This document shows positions 13,293 to 24,122 of a stretch of DNA of 64,000 bases, in pieces. The notes beneath the pieces are model-generated. The model searched no databases. It saw nothing but the letters and a program-made list of their open reading frames with translations, and had not been told where the DNA came from. The position numbers and the translations under genes are program-made. The stretch covers positions 251,832,422-251,896,421 of the forward strand of contig CM066321.1 in NCBI GenBank assembly GCA_033807775.1, read 5' to 3'. The stretch is from Saussurea involucrata. Lineage: Eukaryota; Streptophyta; Magnoliopsida; Asterales; Asteraceae. How positions within the stretch are numbered: position 1 is the first letter of the stretch; every line of letters starts with the position of its first letter.

Positions 13293-14620
13293 TGGAACCG
13301 CCAGTAATCAGGGGTCGTGCATTTCAAATGACTGAGAAAGAAGTGGAGGAAACCCCGGATGTGGTCACAGATACATTTTTGATAAACTCTACACGTGCTA
13401 AGGTGTTGTTTGATTCCGGTGCAAACCGATCGTTTGTGTCACCTACATTTGCTGCTTGCTTGTGTTTGAAACCTAAAATGTTAGAACATGCTCTATTAGT
13501 AGATACTGCAAATGATAACCAAGTGTCGGTTAGAGAAGTATTTGATGGTTGTGTGATAAATATAGAGGGGTGTGGAGTGCCTATACAACTGTTTCCTATA
13601 ACTTTGATAGAGTTTGACGTAGTAGTGGGAATGGACTGGTTAGCCGAGAATCAGGCTAACATAGTGTGTGATAAGAAGTTAATAAATGTTGTATTACCTG
13701 AGAGGGGACCGGTAGTGATTTATGGTGATCGTAGGCATCATCAGTCCTGTCTTATATCGATAATAAAAGCACGTAGGTGTGTTAATAAGGGTTGTCAGAG
13801 TTACTTGGTTTATGTGATAGATATTAACACAGAAAAGAATAGGAAGGAAGATATCCCTATTGTTAGTGAATTCCCTGAAGTATTCCCCGAAGACTTGAAT
13901 AGTCTTCCACCCGTTAGACAAGTAGAGTTCGGTATAGACCTGGTTCCTGGAGCCACTCCTGTAGCCCGTGCACCGTATCGTTTGGTACCTCCAGAGATGA
14001 AAGAGATGATGGCACAACTGCAAGACCTATCCGATAAAGGCTTCATCAGACCTAGTTCTTCACCGTGGGGAGCACCAGTGTTATTTGTGAAAAAGAAGGA
14101 TGGTTCGATGAGAATGTGTATCGACTACCGAGAACTGAATAAGCGCACGATAAAGAACAAGTATCCGCTACCTCGAATTGATGACCTCTTCGATCAGTTA
14201 GTTGGAGCTTGCTATTTCTCCAAGATTGATCTAAGGTCCGGTTATCACCAGTTGAAAGTTAAAGAAGAAGACGTTTTAAAGTCTGCTTTTCGAACAAGGT
14301 ATGGTCATCATGAATTCTTAGTGATGCAGTTTGGACTGACGAACGCTCCAGCTGCCTTTATGGATTTAATGAATCGGGTATGTAAGCCGTATCTCGATAA
14401 ATTCGTTATTGTATTTATCGATGATATCCTTATCTATTCCCGATCCAAGGAAGAGCATGCGCAACATCTTCGTTTGGTTCTGGAGCTACTGAAGAAGGAA
14501 AAGTTGTATGCAAAATTTTCTAAATGTGAATTCTGGCTGCGGAAAGTTCAATTTCTGGGGCACGTGGTTTCTGAGAAAGGTATACAAGTTGATCCGATGA
14601 AAGTGGAAGCAGTTGAAAGT
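13293..14620 (+). pseudogene. protease and reverse transcriptase of B
   Basis: The aspartic protease motif L-F-D-S-G-A-N is at about 13407-13427. The RT follows with CIDYRELN, SKIDLRSGYHQ, QFGLTNAPAAF and the catalytic box FIDD (14414-14425). The frame is open from 13293 to about 14620, where one base is missing; the correct sequence continues in another frame into the RT connection and RNase H. In a live element this polyprotein matures Gag-Pol and copies the RNA to DNA. The palm motifs are intact, so the break is fairly recent. The start is not defined because the gag-pol junction is deleted. Confidence 0.88.
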
Positions 14621-14621
14621 G

Positions 14622-15228
14622 GGAACCGCCGAAGACAGCAACCGAAGTACGTAGTTTTCTGGGTTTAGCCGGCTACTATCGGAAATTCATAAAAGACTTC
14701 TCTCGTATCGCAACGCCTTTGACTAAGCTGACCCGGAAGAACCTGAAATTTGAATGGAAAGCAGAACAAGACGAGGCATTCCGGATATTGAAAGAGAAAC
14801 TGTGCAGCGCGCCGATTCTATCACTACCTGAAGGTTCGGAAGACTTTGTGGTTTATAGTGATGCATCCAAATTGGGGTTGGGATGTGTGCTTATGAAGCG
14901 TGGGAAAGTTATTGCTTATGTTTCTCGTCAATTAAAGGATCATGAAAGGCAGTATCCTACGCACGACATGGAGCTTGCAACAGTCGTTTTCGCGTTAAAG
15001 ATTTGGAGACATTATCTGTATGGTTCCAAATGTCAGATTTATACCGATCATAAAAGTCTCCAACATCTCTTTGATCAGAAGGAACTAAATATGAGACAAA
15101 GAAGATGGTTGGAATTGCTGAATGATTATGACTGTGAAATCCTTTATCATCCGGGAAAGGCAAATGTGGTAGCAGATGCATTGAGTCGTCAAGAAAGGAG
15201 TGGGACAATAAAAGTTATTTCGCTATGA
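14622..15228 (+). pseudogene. RT connection and RNase H of B
   Basis: Starts in the new frame with FLGLAGYYRKFI at about 14655 and continues to the RNase H signature VVYSDASKLGLGCVLM (about 14846), ELATVVFALKIWRHYLYG, and YTDHKSLQ. The domain ends in ADALSRQ at about 15191. A TGA at 15226-15228 ends the frame before the integrase; gypsy pol is normally continuous here. Function in a live copy: removal of the RNA strand during reverse transcription. Confidence 0.87.
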
Positions 15229-16674
15229 ACTGAACTCCTACCCAACATATTTGACGAATTGCAGAAGTGTCAAGTGGAGGCTTATCAAGATGAACATTTG
15301 AAATCAGAACGGTTAGCGGGGATGTCAGCATTGCTAGTAACAAATGATCGTGGGTTATTGTGTCTGGGAAACAGAGTGTGGGTACCTCGTTTGGGTGGGT
15401 TACGTGATCGTGTTTTACAAGAAGCTCGTCAATCTCGTTTCTCTATTCACCCAGGTACAAACAAGATGTATAAAGACCTAAAGCAATTCTATTGGTGGCC
15501 GGGGATAAAAAGAGGGATTGCTCAGTATGTGGAAAGATATGATACTTGTAAGAAAGTAAAGATCGAACAACAAAAGCCGTTTGGTCAACTACAACGGCTA
15601 GAAATACCTATGTGGAAGTGGGAGTAGATTACCACAGACTTCATCACGAAGCTACCAAGAATTCCAAAAGGATTTGATTCTATTTGGGTGATCGTCGATA
15701 GATTGACAAAGTCTGCACACTTTCTACCGATAAAGGAAACCGATTCGATGGAACGATTAGCTAAGTTATACATTAACGAAATAGTAACTCGACATGGAGT
15801 TCCAATCTCGATCATTTCTGATCGTGATAGTCGTTTTACTTCAAGATTCTGGAGAAGTTTTCAAAGGGAAATGGGGACACAGATAAAGTTAAGTACGGCG
15901 TATCATCCTCAAACAGATGGTCAGAGTGAACGAACGATTCAGACCTTAGAAGATATGCTCCGGGCTTGCATTGTTGATTTTGGGGGATCGTGGGATAAAC
16001 ATTTACCGTTGATTGAATTCGCTTACAATAACAGTTATCATTCCAGCATACAAGCGGCACCGTTTGAAGTACTGTATGGTAGGAAATGTCGAACGCCTCT
16101 GTGTTGGAACGAAGTGGGAGAGAAACAGTTAGCGGGACCGAAAATAGTTCAGTTAACCACCGATAAGGTTACTCAGATTCGTGAACGATTGAAAGTGGCT
16201 CAAGACAGACAGAAAAGTTACGCTGACCGACGTCGAAAGCCTTTGGAATTTCAAATCAGGGATTTCGTAATGTTAAAGGTTTCACCGTGGAAAGGAGTCA
16301 TCCGATTTGGACGACAAGGTAAACTTAGCTCGAGATATATCGGACCATTTGCAATTACAGAAAGGATCGGTGAAGTAGCTTACCGATTAGATCTTCCGCC
16401 GGAGTTGAGCATGATTCATAACGCATTTCACGTATCGAACTTCCGAAAGTGTTTGGTTACTCCAGATCAGTCGGTCTCCCTACCAGAAATACAAGTCGAT
16501 GAAAGATTGAATTATGTGGAAGAACCGGAAGCTATAGTTGATCATAAAGTTAAAGTGTTGCGGAATAAGGAGATCAGGCAAGTGAAAGTTCAGTGGAGGC
16601 ATCATAGAGGTCAGGATGCTACGTGGGAATCCGAATCAGAAATGAGAGCCAAATACCCTCATCTTTTTGCTTAA
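15229..16674 (+). pseudogene. integrase and chromodomain-like tail of B
   Basis: The zinc-binding part (YKDLKQFYWWPG, about 15469) has lost one Cys of the HHCC set (YDTC where a Cys normally precedes). A TAG at 15625-15627 interrupts just before the core. The core keeps the first Asp (TDFITKLP), the second Asp (SDRDSRF, about 15821) and the Glu in DGQSERT. After the GPFxI module the C-terminus (about 16530-16671) resembles the chromodomain-like tail of Tekay/Del elements, ending KYPHLFA before TAA. Chromodomain tails guide insertion to heterochromatin; that role is inferred from the family. Confidence 0.87.
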
Positions 16675-16699
16675 CTGAATTCCGGGACGGAATTCTTTT

Positions 16700-16712
16700 A
16701 AGGGGGAGATGA
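16700..16712 (+). other. polypurine tract of B
   Basis: AAGGGGGAGATGA directly precedes the 3' LTR; it primes plus-strand DNA synthesis in LTR elements. Confidence 0.88.
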
Positions 16713-18256
16713 TGTAATACCCCGGGTAATTCAGTTAGATAAATTCCCTATCAGTTAAATTATGTAACCTTAAGATTTGATATTTAGGATAAGTATGAGA
16801 TAAGTTATAAGTTCAAGGGTGTTTTGGTACTTATTATATAATTTCAGCCAAAAGTGGAAGATTGATACTTAAATATCTTAAATATTCAGGTTACCACTTT
16901 CCTTATTCAGAAAGTGTGTATGTGTGTGTACGTTTTGAGAGAAAAAGAAGCAGAGGAAGAAAACGTACGGATAGGGCTTCAATTGATTGTGCTGGAATCG
17001 AATTGGAGGTAAGTTTCTTTACAATTTGTGTTCATAATCAGTAGTATTAGACTTCTATCGGTTTAGAATTTCTAAATTCACGACTTGATTGGATTTCAAT
17101 CGATTTCTGGGTAAATGGAAACCGACTATGTTCTTGAGAGTCCCGGTGAAATCCCGGAAGACTCCCGGTAATGTGAGTCCCGGTATAGGAGACTCCCGGT
17201 AATGTGAGTCCCAGTAATGTGAGTCCCGGTAATGTGAGTCCCGGTATTGTGAGTCCCGGTATAGTAGACTTCCGGTAGTGTAGAGTTCCGGTAATGTGAA
17301 CTCCCGGTATAGGAACTCCCGGTACTGAAGAGTCCCGGTACTGTATAAGTCCCGGTACCCTGTGTAGTCCCGGTAGTGGGTTAAGTGCAGTGTAATGAGA
17401 CAGTTGATGATAGGAAATTGTTAGGCTTTATGTGTTGGTTAGTAAAGCGATGTATGTATCTTAACTTGTTTCAGATTCCGTGGAGTCGTGATAAGAGATA
17501 AGATCATTTTGAAAGGAGCTTGCGAGCGTGTGTAATAATCAAGACAGGTGAGTTTACTTTGAAAACATTTTTAACTGGAATACGTATATGTGTGGATTGG
17601 GAATGCAATTGTTGATGACTATGTGTTTATATGTGTGATATATGTGAATTATAATATAGTGAGGTATTATATTTACATGAGTATTATAATGCGTTATAAT
17701 ACGTTGGCCGGGTTTAGGACCGGTGTGTTTGGCTATAGAATCTGTATAGCGTTGTTTGGCTGTAGATGTTGTACAACGTTGTAAATTATTAGTTGGCTTG
17801 CTACCAACTAATATGGCCAGGAGGAATGAGAAGGGAAAGTATAGGATATGTGAGCTTAATTGGATGTATATGATTGTGTTGCGTGATTTATATGAATGAA
17901 GTTTATATAAATGGTTTTTAAACTAACAGGGATTTCTCACTTAGACCATCAGGTCTAACCCTCATTTTGTTTTAAAAATATGTATTCCAGGTGGTGGATC
18001 AAGTAAGAGCAAGTAATTAGAGTAACCGATGGATGGCTTGTGTGAAGAATTATAAGATGAAGATTTTGGCTTGTTTAGCAGTTGTATCACAATATTAAAT
18101 GTTATGTGTGTAAATAGTACAAAGATTGTAGTAGAATGGTTTTCTTCCGATTGTAAAAGACTACGGGACCGTACTTGTAATGTGAAGTTCGTATGTTATA
18201 TCTATGTTGTGTTACATTATGTGATATGTTGTGTATATGGGATCTGGGTTGTTACA
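16713..18256 (+). repeat. 3' LTR of element B
   Basis: 1544 bp, differing from the 5' LTR by a small number of substitutions and single-base gaps, so insertion is comparatively recent. It carries the same array (17138-17385) and hairpins (17788-17812 and 17941-17958). Confidence 0.93.
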
Positions 18257-20058
18257 AAACCCTAGAAATAAAGACACTAGCTTGATGGATGGATGATCTT
18301 CTCTTGAGAGCTTGAGTTGAAGGTTTAGAACTCCACAATATGAAGGTAAACTAGCAACTAACCATCACCATTAACACCCATGGGATTAGAGGCTTCAAGA
18401 GAGGAGAGGGGTGAAGAGGAATGAGAAATCGCCAGAGGATTTGAGAGAAAACGAGCAGTAGCAAAATATGAGAAATAACCCTGAAACTCAGCTTTAAACT
18501 CGACTCAATCTGCAGCCCCGACCCCCGATCGCGACTATGCCAGGGCGACAATGCCCTGGTCAATCTCGCGTGTCAAAGTCGCTGCTCGAGTGCAGGTTTC
18601 TGTTTGATTTCGGGAATTTGCTGCAAGTCGCGACAATGCCAGGGCGACAATGCCCTGGTCATTCTCGCGGGTCTATGTCCCGAGTGGCACACCAGGTTCT
18701 GTCCGAAATCGATTTCTAGCTAACGATGTCCTCTTTGGTTCACAATGGTTCGTGAGATAGAATCGCATGGATGTAGGGTTTGTGCATGGGAGGAGAAGGA
18801 TTCATCCTAACCAAATATATATATATATATACACATGCTCACAGATATATATATATATATACACGAACATATACATATAATTGTTTAAGCCTAAGATTAC
18901 GGAAAATAAACGTAGACGTTAAAGTTCCATGGTCGGCGGAAAAAGTTCTGCTTACTTGAAAAAACAGAGTGTTACATTAACTTATAACCTCACAAACAAA
19001 TAACATAACTTATTCGGGGTTAAACTCTAGAATTAATTCTTCACATAATAAGCTATATCTTACCAAATAGTTTTTACTCAAATCATTAAATAACCCCAAA
19101 CATCAACTGTTATAAAAATCGGGATGTTACAACATAGGTACTCGAGCTCGTTCAACTCCGTCGTGAACCTCGTTTGATCGTGCTTTACATCCCAATTTCG
19201 TTTAAGATTCAGTGGATTTTGGGTGAAAGACTGAATCTTTTGGAAAAGGCTTGGAAGTGTTTCTGGGTAAGCGATCAAGGTGAGTTTTACATTTAAAATG
19301 CTTTCAAACTGGGATGGATATGTGTGGATTAAAAAGGTGATATATGGTGTGATTATATGTTTATAAATGACAATATGATATATTGAGATATGATTTGGAA
19401 TGTGACAGATAATGTGAATATGTGCTTATATTGAAATAGAATATATTGAGATGTATATTTTATTTATATAAGCTTTGCACTACACGAGTGCACATTTAGC
19501 CGGACTAAGGGTCGGTGTGTTGCCGGGTTCCGGTGTACGGACCGGTGGTGTTGTTGGTCGTAAATTCAGTACGGCGTTGTTGGTCGTAATTTCAGTATGG
19601 CGTTGATAATTTATTAGTTGGCTTGCTACCAACTAATATGGTCATTTGTGGAGGAATAAGGTGGAAGGGATGAGCACGATGCACGAGTCTGGATTGGTAT
19701 TTGAGTATGTGTGATATATGTGTGTTTATACGAAAGGTTTTATATAAACTATTTTAATACGATTGGTTTTATAACAATTTTGAAATGACAAGGATTATCT
19801 CACTAGATCGTTTGGTCTAACCCTCATTTTGTTTTCAAAAATATGTATTCCAGGTCGAGGAAATTATAGCGGCAAAGGAAAGGATAAAGAGTAGGACGAT
19901 TTCTGATGACTGATGTTGATTAGGAAGCTTTTATGTATTTTGTAGTTTCGAGACTATGGGACCGTATGTGAATTATTATGAAACTTTTCTTTTATGAATG
20001 TAACGATGTTATGCAATATATGTTATTTGTTGTATGTTTGGGAAACCGGGTCGTTACA

Positions 20059-20991
20059 TTTGGGGGCAGCGCCCCCAGAACGTTTTTAGAAAAACTTAAC
20101 CAGATAACACATCCAGAAACTATATCCGGACATCAGAAGTGACCGGTCATCAGAGGTTTACGGACACCACAACTATCCGGACCTCACAACTTACCGGACA
20201 CTAAACCTATCCGGACATCATAACTTATCAGACACTAAGTCTATCCGGATGTTACCGGAAACATATAAAATCCGGACAGCGTTCGAAAACTAAAGAAATC
20301 CGGATACCATCCGGTAACTATTTATCCAGAAACTAAATCTTTATCGGATACTACAGGAAAGAAAACTTATCAGATGCTATGTCTCGTCCGGATACCATCG
20401 AACAGGGGTTTCCGGATACCACATTTTTATCCGGTAACTTCGACTGTGTTCCAGTTTTACCATCGACTACTCTTAATAGATCCATTCTCAATTCAATACA
20501 CATCATTATAACAGTTCTAAAACATGTAGACAAGTTAACAACACAAGAATCATTCAATTTTGATGTCTATTATATCAAAACGAGATGAACTCACATGATG
20601 AAGCTTTTGACCCAGAAACCAAAATCCAGAAATCAAAATCCTTCTTTCCTCTGATTCAATAGCCTATTGGAAGGTGATTCAGACTTGTAATTACTAAACT
20701 GATTTAGAAATTAAAGAAGATGATTTCAAAACCCTTATCACAAGAAATCAAAAGCTCAATCCTTCTTCTTTCTTTCTCTTGTCCAACCTCTCTTTTAAAT
20801 ACCCCAAAACTATAGCCAAATAACAAAATCAACCCTCAACATTCATTCTTTCACAAATCGCTTAATACTTTGGTCAATTACACCTTGACCCTTCAACATA
20901 TAAATTATACATTTTGTATAAAATAACGCCTTCTCATAAGATAAACGTTCTCCCAAAATATACAATAATAATGGAATTTCAAGGTGTTACA
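20059..20991 (-). mobile_element. part of an LTR of element Y (minus strand)
   Basis: Read on the minus strand the piece starts TGTAACACCTTG at 20991, has a TATA-like GGTATTTAAAAGAG (about 20802-20815), then an array of roughly 17-20-base CCGGATA/GTCCGG units (about 20430-20128), and breaks off at the Z LTR end. The opening TGTAACACC is typical of gypsy LTRs. The rest lies on the other side of Z, outside the window. Z's TSD on this side should be TTTGG (20059-20063). Confidence 0.65.
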
Positions 20992-22735
20992 TGAAGCTTC
21001 TGGGAAGCTTTGAGTAAAAGGTCTGAAATGTACATCTTTATCCAAGATCCAGCGAGAACAAAAGTTTTGTTGCGCACCATAACGAGTTCTTAGAAAATGA
21101 TTAGAACAATCATCTCGTAAATTAACAAGGCTTTAAAACATCAAACCTAAAATTGCAAGTTGCAAAAGGTCCAGTTATGGATTAGAACAATCATCTCGTA
21201 AATTAAAATCTTGTATATACAAGAAGGTCAGTGGGAGCATAATAGTACTCTAGATCATCAGAAATGACATCCTAGTGCTTGAAGGTGTAAAAACCTAACT
21301 AAGGAAGTATTTCATGATATAGAATCTAGAAGAGACAATTCCTTGGTGTAAAGATCTATTGTTATAGATCAAAGTGCTTAATTAGATTGAACCAAAAGTA
21401 CATACATTGACAAGATCTTGAAACACTTCAAGATGAAGGGTTCCAAGAAAGGAAGTTTGTCAATAGTACATGAACCGTATGAGGGTGTTCCCATGCTTCG
21501 GCCGTTGGTTCAAACATGTACGCCATATTTATGTACTAAAAAACCAGACATCTCGTATGCCTTAAGCATGACGAGTAGATTTTAGCCAGACTCAAGTGAT
21601 ACTCACTGTATAACAGTAATAAAAAATCTGAAGAACTAAAGACATGTTCTTACTGTACAATGGTTAGGAAAGAGCTCCGTGTGTCTTATGATACACAGAT
21701 GCTAGTTTCCAAACCAACCATGATGACTAAAATTGGAGTAAGAGATGTATGTATAGAATGGAGGTAATATAAGTTGTGAGAGCTTAAAATGCAAATTTAC
21801 TCATAAACCCTATGTGTTAGAACAATCATGATGTTCATGATAATTCTATAGGCTTAAAGTTTTTTTAGTTAATAATTTTAGTAGACTTCAAGTTTTTGGA
21901 ACATTAAACAGTTATGTTCTACTATGTGATATGGCATACTGGGTATGAGTATATACATTAAACATTACTGTGTTCTTTATTAGCATGTTTAAGTATCCAT
22001 AAACAAAATATGATGTTCATATTGTTTAGAACCGTCCTTGATCAGTTATTACTAGGGACTGGTAATAAATCAAGATCATTGTGAAGTCTGGTCATAGTCT
22101 AAGTTAGAAGTGCACTGGGTGCAACCAGAGTCACATGCGTTTGTCGGTGCACAAAATGTTGGACAAGACCCACGGTCAGGATCACCTCATAGATCGGCGT
22201 CATAAGGTGAGTCCTGAGATAGTAAAACACTCTTTTATCCTCAGACCCGAGATGTGCATTGGGACCTAATGCACGACGAGTGTTATGCTTTGATATAGTC
22301 TAACGTTACCCTTAACCGGGTAGCCATAAGGGTTATGTTGGGTATAACACGAATTGTGTAGGTAGTCGTGTACATGCAAGATGGGATTTGCTCCTCTCAA
22401 GATGAGAGAGATATTTATGGGGTCCTCGATGACATAGTTTGATTTACATGCATGAACAAGTGGATTAGTTGGACTAATGACACTTGTATAATCAACTATG
22501 TTGGGATCGAGAAACATAATCTTTGAACTATAAAAGATGAGATAGATCTATGCCTTAAGTTCAAAACAAAATATCGTGAAGCAAAAGGATAATGAAATGA
22601 TTCTACTACATGATTGACTGGATCAATCAAATTGCTCGAAGATAAAAGCACATTTACATAGCCTTGGGGGCGGTGACGTGTTGCTAGACACTTACCACCG
22701 TCTGTGTTACTGTGTATCGTGTGCAAGTGGGAGAT
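20992..22735 (+). pseudogene. Ty1/copia remnant X: RT end, RNase H fragment, 3' untranslated region
   Basis: Strongly decayed. The order of recognisable pieces is an RT thumb-like segment (about 21390-21470), the copia pattern YAI/CTKKPDISYALSMTSR (about 21517-21582) and an RNase H start DASFQTN (about 21698-21718). The following 1 kb is non-coding and is similar in content to 59280-60160 of element W. A polypurine tract AAGTGGGAGAT (22725-22735) leads into the LTR. A 27-base segment with GATTAGAACAATCATC occurs twice (about 21100 and 21180). Its 5' part is cut off by Y. Confidence 0.7.
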
Positions 22736-23422
22736 TGTAGGTTATTATATGCCCACGACACGTGTCACACAGAATTGCTACCAATGAGTATGTAAACCGA
22801 AAGGGTCGCACACAAAAGAATACGTTTGCTTCCATTAGAAAGAAACTCGTTAAAGTCATGTTTGACAGTTAAATAGTTATTCTTGAAAGAATAACTAAAT
22901 AATATGTGTAAAATGTAATTATGATAATTACAGGGTTTTATCTGTAAATATGAATAATTATTATTTGTTTAGATAGATATGATTATTCAGATAATGATTC
23001 GAATTCAAATGATTTGAATTCAAATAATTACAGATAAACATGAATCCTATTTACTGTCTATATAAATAGGATGTCAGGTCAGTTGTTTTCAATTGACCGA
23101 TTCGATTCTCTGGATCAGAGTTATACACTTCCACATATTAGAATTAGGGTTCCTTTTGGGCTAGCACTTGGTGCAACTCGTGTGTTCGTGTGTGGATACC
23201 GTTAGAGGAAACCTGTGTTGGTTTCTAAGTGCTCCGATCGTTCAACCACAACAGACTCAAAAGGTACAATTCTAAACACCCTATGGTGTGATTTGTTTTA
23301 ATTAAATGCTTCATTGGATCTGATTGAGTTTTGTCTTTTAGAAAAGTTTTCTAAATATTTTGTAATCAAAATATTTTATTTCTGCTGCATTTAATGGTTA
23401 CAAATTGCATCAAAACCCAACA
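22736..23422 (+). repeat. 3' LTR of copia remnant X
   Basis: 687 bp starting TGTAGGTTATTATATGCCC and ending AACCCAACA, similar in length and ends to the W LTR (694 bp, TGTTGGAGATATGCCC to CAACA). TATA-like TATATAAATAGG at about 23059-23070. Confidence 0.72.
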
Positions 23423-24122
23423 ACTTCTTTAATGATTACTTATTTGCCTTTATTTCTCTTTGTTCGTTGTGCCAATAATATAATTCCAAACTCTACTGTT
23501 ACCGGTTCTTGTAGCAGTAATCGACACTGTGACACCTCTGTTTACTTTTCATAAAACTTCAAAATTTGAATTCTTTTTAGCAAAATTTCGAGACTCATAT
23601 ACCCTACAATGAATGCACTATTTGGTTGGTGGATTTTTATACATGATTTTATTTTCAAGTTTGTTCTAACATATATTTTGGATATTATTTTGTAAACAAA
23701 TTGCAAAAAAAACAAATTTTTTAAATTTAAGAAAAACAAATGTTATCGCATTGAGAAGTCTGGTATCTAGGAATTCTATACATATCGACATTGAATTTAT
23801 ATACCATATAAAACCATGAAATTAACATCGTGATTGGCAGAAAATAGTAGACATGAATTAAAAAATTATTAGAAAATAGAATAACACTTAAGAATTTACA
23901 CCTGAACCTAAATAAAAATCATGTCGTATACCCCGACCAACGGACGGGTACATGTTGTAGATGAAGTTAATGTTTTTTTAGAAATTTTAAGTTTTTACTT
24001 TTCTATTTTTAAGATAAGTTGTTTTTAGATAAAATGCCCCAATTTCTAAAACAGCGCCTGGTCTTCTTTCCTCACTGGTTTGCTTCTCTCTCTCTCTCTC
24101 CGACAACAATTAGTAATACCAA
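23423..24122 (+). promoter_or_regulatory. upstream region of the PTH2 gene with pyrimidine patch
   Basis: About 700 bp of AT-rich sequence between the X LTR and the first ATG of the gene. A (CT)n pyrimidine patch at 24083-24101 lies about 25 bases before the start codon, as often found around plant transcription starts. No clear TATA box is placed at the right distance. Nothing else recognised. Confidence 0.45.

Larger units (their letters stand above)
10732..18256 (+). mobile_element. Ty3/gypsy retrotransposon B (defective)
   Basis: 7525 bp with near-identical LTRs (10732-12276 and 16713-18256, TG...CA ends), TSD AAACC (10727-10731 and 18257-18261), a tRNA-Met primer site and a polypurine tract. 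Domain order is gag, protease, RT, RNase H, integrase, then a C-terminal chromodomain-like tail, which is the Ty3/gypsy order. The tail and overall pattern suggest a chromovirus of the Tekay/Del type, tentatively. The element is dead: gag is interrupted by a solo LTR and lacks its middle and zinc knuckle, RT has a frameshift, and RNase H and integrase have stops. Confidence 0.92.
2773..19131 (-). mobile_element. LTR retroelement A, non-coding (LARD-like), minus strand
   Basis: The LTRs are 2773-5242 and 9219-19131 (the latter interrupted by B); both read TGTAACGCC to GATGTTACA on the plus strand. The TSD is ACATA on both sides. On the minus strand the right LTR is the 5' one. It is followed by a tRNA-Met primer site, seen on the plus strand as GCTCTGATACCA (about 9205-9216). 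The polypurine tract is the complement of 5243-5256 (CTCCCCAAC on the plus strand). The internal region is 3976 bp and I find no gag or pol motifs in it on either strand. LTRs longer than 2.3 kb, intact priming sites and no coding match a large retrotransposon derivative moved by enzymes supplied in trans. A fully decayed coding element is the alternative. Confidence 0.85.
9219..19131 (-). repeat. right (5') LTR of element A, split by element B
   Basis: LTR sequence 9219-10731 and 18262-19131, joined across B and one AAACC duplicate. The total without B is about 2.38 kb. The uninterrupted sequence at the insertion site is visible in the other LTR at about 4350-4360, confirming the join. Confidence 0.9.
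1113..20058 (+). mobile_element. 3' LTR of element Z, split by insertion of element A
   Basis: The LTR starts TGTAATACCCCG at 1113 and runs to 2772. It resumes at 19137 and ends GTTACA at 20058. The two halves are separated by element A, flanked by the direct repeat ACATA (2768-2772 and 19132-19136). The right half (19600-19860) is clearly related to the corresponding part of the B LTR: a TTAGTTGG/CCAACTAA hairpin, a CTAACCCTCATTTTGTTTT stretch and TATGTATTCCAGG. The LTR without insertions would be a little over 2.2 kb. It also carries the foldback element at 1283-1624. Confidence 0.75.
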
